Assembly (NCBI GenBank): GCA_945906835.1
Contig: CAMDRL010000085.1
Coordinates: forward strand, 1-5,998
Reading direction: 5' to 3'
Length of the DNA: 5,998 nucleotides
Origin: Rickettsia typhi
GTDB taxonomy: Bacteria; Pseudomonadota; Alphaproteobacteria; Rickettsiales; UBA1997
Shown: in pieces, positions 5,582-5,998 of the stretch
How the letters are laid out: each line of letters begins with the position of its first letter
How positions within the stretch are numbered: position 1 is the stretch's first letter
Position numbers and translations under genes: made by a program
Notes under the pieces: model-generated
Told to the model about the DNA's origin: nothing
Seen by the model: only the letters and a program-made list of their open reading frames with translations
Database searches by the model: none

Positions 5582-5998
5582 ATGAGATATAGCGCAAATT
5601 TAAACATCATTATTAAGGCTATTGAAAAAGCTGCTGGACGCATGCCTAGAGATTTCATAGAGCTTGAAAATTTACAAAGTAATCCAATTTCAGCCACAAA
5701 ATTTGCCAATGCTTGTTACAATAAAGTTAAACAAACTTTGGCAGAAGATTTACTAAGATTTCGTCCAGAATATAATTTAATTTTTTCTGATGGTGAGAAA
5801 GTCATTAATAAGAAAGATGCTGAATATTCTTACACAATTTTTCCGATTGATGGACTTGGAAACCTTTCGCGCTCTGACCCACATTTTACAGTAGCAATTG
5901 CCTTAGAACACATTGACGCTTCTGGTAAAAAAGAGTCAATTTCTGTGGCAATAAGCAACATTGTTGGAAATGAAGTTTTCTATTGTGAGAAAGGCTTT
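5582..5998 (+). CDS. Inositol monophosphatase/SuhB-family protein with degenerate metal site, N-terminal part
   Basis: 139 codons are visible and the frame is open to the end of the window. The layout follows the inositol monophosphatase family: an N-terminal helical region (SANLNIIIKAIEKAAGRMPRDF), then RPEYNLIFSDGE, YTIFPIDGLGNLSRSDPHFTVAIALE and VFYCEKGF. In active enzymes the matching segments are a TEE/GEE box and WI(V)DPLDGTTNF. Here the first metal-binding Glu is replaced (SD in place of EE), the first Asp of DPxDGT is Phe87, the Thr is Leu92, and the usual Asp-containing segment near residues 38-45 is ATKFANAC. Only Asp90 of the motif is kept. Hydrolysis of sugar or inositol phosphates is therefore unlikely. 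In E. coli, SuhB has a catalysis-independent role in rRNA antitermination, which is one possible role here. The ATG lies three bases after the sdhA stop, implying cotranscription. The C-terminal third, with the last metal-binding Asp, is outside the window. Confidence 0.8.
   Translation, partial: MRYSANLNIIIKAIEKAAGRMPRDFIELENLQSNPISATKFANACYNKVKQTLAEDLLRFRPEYNLIFSDGEKVINKKDAEYSYTIFPIDGLGNLSRSDPHFTVAIALEHIDASGKKESISVAISNIVGNEVFYCEKGF

Overview
This is an AT-rich window (roughly one third G+C by eye) from what is most likely a Rickettsiales-like or related host-associated alphaproteobacterium. The N-terminus of an alphaproteobacterial-type AddA, an SdhA with a complete active site, palindromic repeats of the GGATCC/GGGGATGAC type (one inside a coding region) and strong A/T bias at wobble positions all point this way. 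The exact genus cannot be fixed from the window.

Left half, minus strand, read from right to left: a family 2 glycosyltransferase resembling polyprenyl-phosphate sugar transferases (2654-3427, TTG start), then fabF (1321-2592), mltG (239-1303) and the first 42 codons of addA (1-126). Spacings are 61, 17 and 112 bases. fabF-mltG is a familiar bacterial pairing of fatty acid elongation with peptidoglycan strand termination. The usual acpP does not lie just upstream of fabF here. Between mltG and addA are three small inverted repeats that may attenuate or process the transcript.

Middle: a 225-base divergent intergenic region (3428-3652) holds a 73-base palindromic element that can fold into a nearly continuous stem. 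It sits between the starts of the glycosyltransferase and sdhA, so it is not a terminator for either.

Right half, plus strand: sdhA (3653-5578, GTG start) encodes the succinate dehydrogenase flavoprotein. All recognisable FAD and substrate residues are present, but a palindromic repeat of about 120 bases is inserted in frame at codons 451-490 and adds about 40 residues to the linker before the C-terminal domain. Three bases after the sdhA stop, an inositol-monophosphatase/SuhB-family gene starts and runs off the window. Its metal-binding motifs are degenerate, which suggests a pseudoenzyme.

There is no evidence for a new multi-gene system. The most notable observations are the in-frame palindromic element in SdhA with its 21-base (7-codon) arm periodicity, its intergenic relative, and the apparently non-catalytic SuhB-like protein encoded next to sdhA.
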